Assembly (NCBI GenBank): GCA_014804695.1
Contig: JAAUZJ010000004.1
Coordinates: 28,739-92,738, forward strand
Length of the DNA stretch: 64,000 nt
Source: Lachnospiraceae bacterium
GTDB taxonomy: Bacteria > Bacillota > Clostridia > Lachnospirales > Lachnospiraceae
Direction: 5' to 3'
Shown: positions 63,753 to 64,000 of the stretch, in pieces
Layout of the letters: every line of letters begins with the position of its first letter
Position numbering within the stretch: the stretch's first letter is position 1
Translations under genes and position numbers: made by a program
The notes under the pieces: model-generated
What the model saw: only the letters and a program-made list of their open reading frames with translations
Database searches by the model: none
Told to the model about the DNA's origin: nothing

Positions 63753-64000
63753 GCACTCTGCGTGAAGTTTTGTTCAGTTTTATTTTTTCAAAAGTACAGA
63801 TGTAAATCGCCAGCAATTGGCTGACTATTTAAATATGTTTTACTTTACTATTTAAAATTTCACTTTGTGTTGACATTCAAAGGTCAAATGAAAAACTAAA
63901 TTCCCGTTTCAACTAATTCGACCTTGTATTTTCGATTTTAAGCAAATTTTTTAAGGTAGCCTATACAAAAGTACCCTGAAACGTGCTATAATCCGTTTTG

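Overview
The window reads as chromosome of a low-to-medium GC, Gram-positive gut anaerobe of the Clostridia, most likely a Lachnospiraceae. The reasons are AGGAGG-type ribosome binding sites, TTGACA-N17-TATAAT promoters, lipobox lipoproteins, no outer-membrane genes, and families I associate with that group (DUF5688, DUF6020, DUF3842, DUF2589, DUF4430 with an ECF S-component). No name can be given to species level from sequence reading alone.

Layout. 1-6.4 kb: end of a DUF5688 gene, an OmpR-type two-component system, a 48-aa protein behind a micro-ORF, and a LolD/MacB-like ATPase with an FtsX-type permease. 6.4-9.9 kb: tRNA-Arg(CCG), an SH3b membrane protein, a helical hypothetical and gdhA. 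9.9-14.3 kb: an AT-rich islet bounded by gdhA and a diverged copy of the gdhA 3' end. It carries an ion channel, an XRE regulator, a HAD-PlsC fusion and, most strikingly, a consensus promoter, structured 54-nt RNA repeats, an intrinsic terminator and a PBECR4-like nuclease gene. This is the layout of a type III (RNA-protein) toxin-antitoxin system. 14.3-25.2 kb: a DUF6020 membrane protein, a DHH phosphoesterase next to a TIR-TM-beta-propeller protein, an ECF sigma factor with a candidate autoregulatory promoter, an HD-GYP protein and an SDR.

25.4-38.2 kb: a solo tyrosine recombinase, then a run of same-strand genes encoding cell-wall enzymes (amidase, GH24 lysozyme, GH73-like), two DUF2589 proteins, unknown proteins, a STAS antagonist, a GNAT protein, a dCache-HAMP-PP2C-HATPase phosphatase and a MATE-HATPase fusion. 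I read it as a partner-switching-controlled envelope module of unknown purpose. 38.3-41.3 kb: a tightly packed four-gene operon (PD-(D/E)XK-like nuclease, membrane protein, RNase J-like beta-CASP protein, small membrane protein) that looks like an uncharacterised defence-type operon.

41.5-47.7 kb: GH32 sucrose hydrolase and fructokinase, then a cobalamin riboswitch with DUF4430 lipoprotein and ECF S-component, then a polar amino-acid ABC transporter. 47.8-51 kb: a Schlafen/AlbA_2 regulator whose promoter and leader hold nine repeats spaced by one DNA turn, DUF3842, a small membrane protein and a sugar acetyltransferase. 51.2-59.5 kb: an Opp/Nik-type ABC transporter next to larE-larB-larC (nickel-pincer cofactor synthesis), suggesting nickel import, with larA not in the window. 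59.5-64 kb: an SNF-family sodium symporter, a MATE pump, a CPBP protease and an autoregulated TetR repressor.

A structured hairpin repeat ending in a conserved ribosome-binding module sits directly upstream of four genes spread over 57 kb. It may be a dispersed 5'-UTR element.
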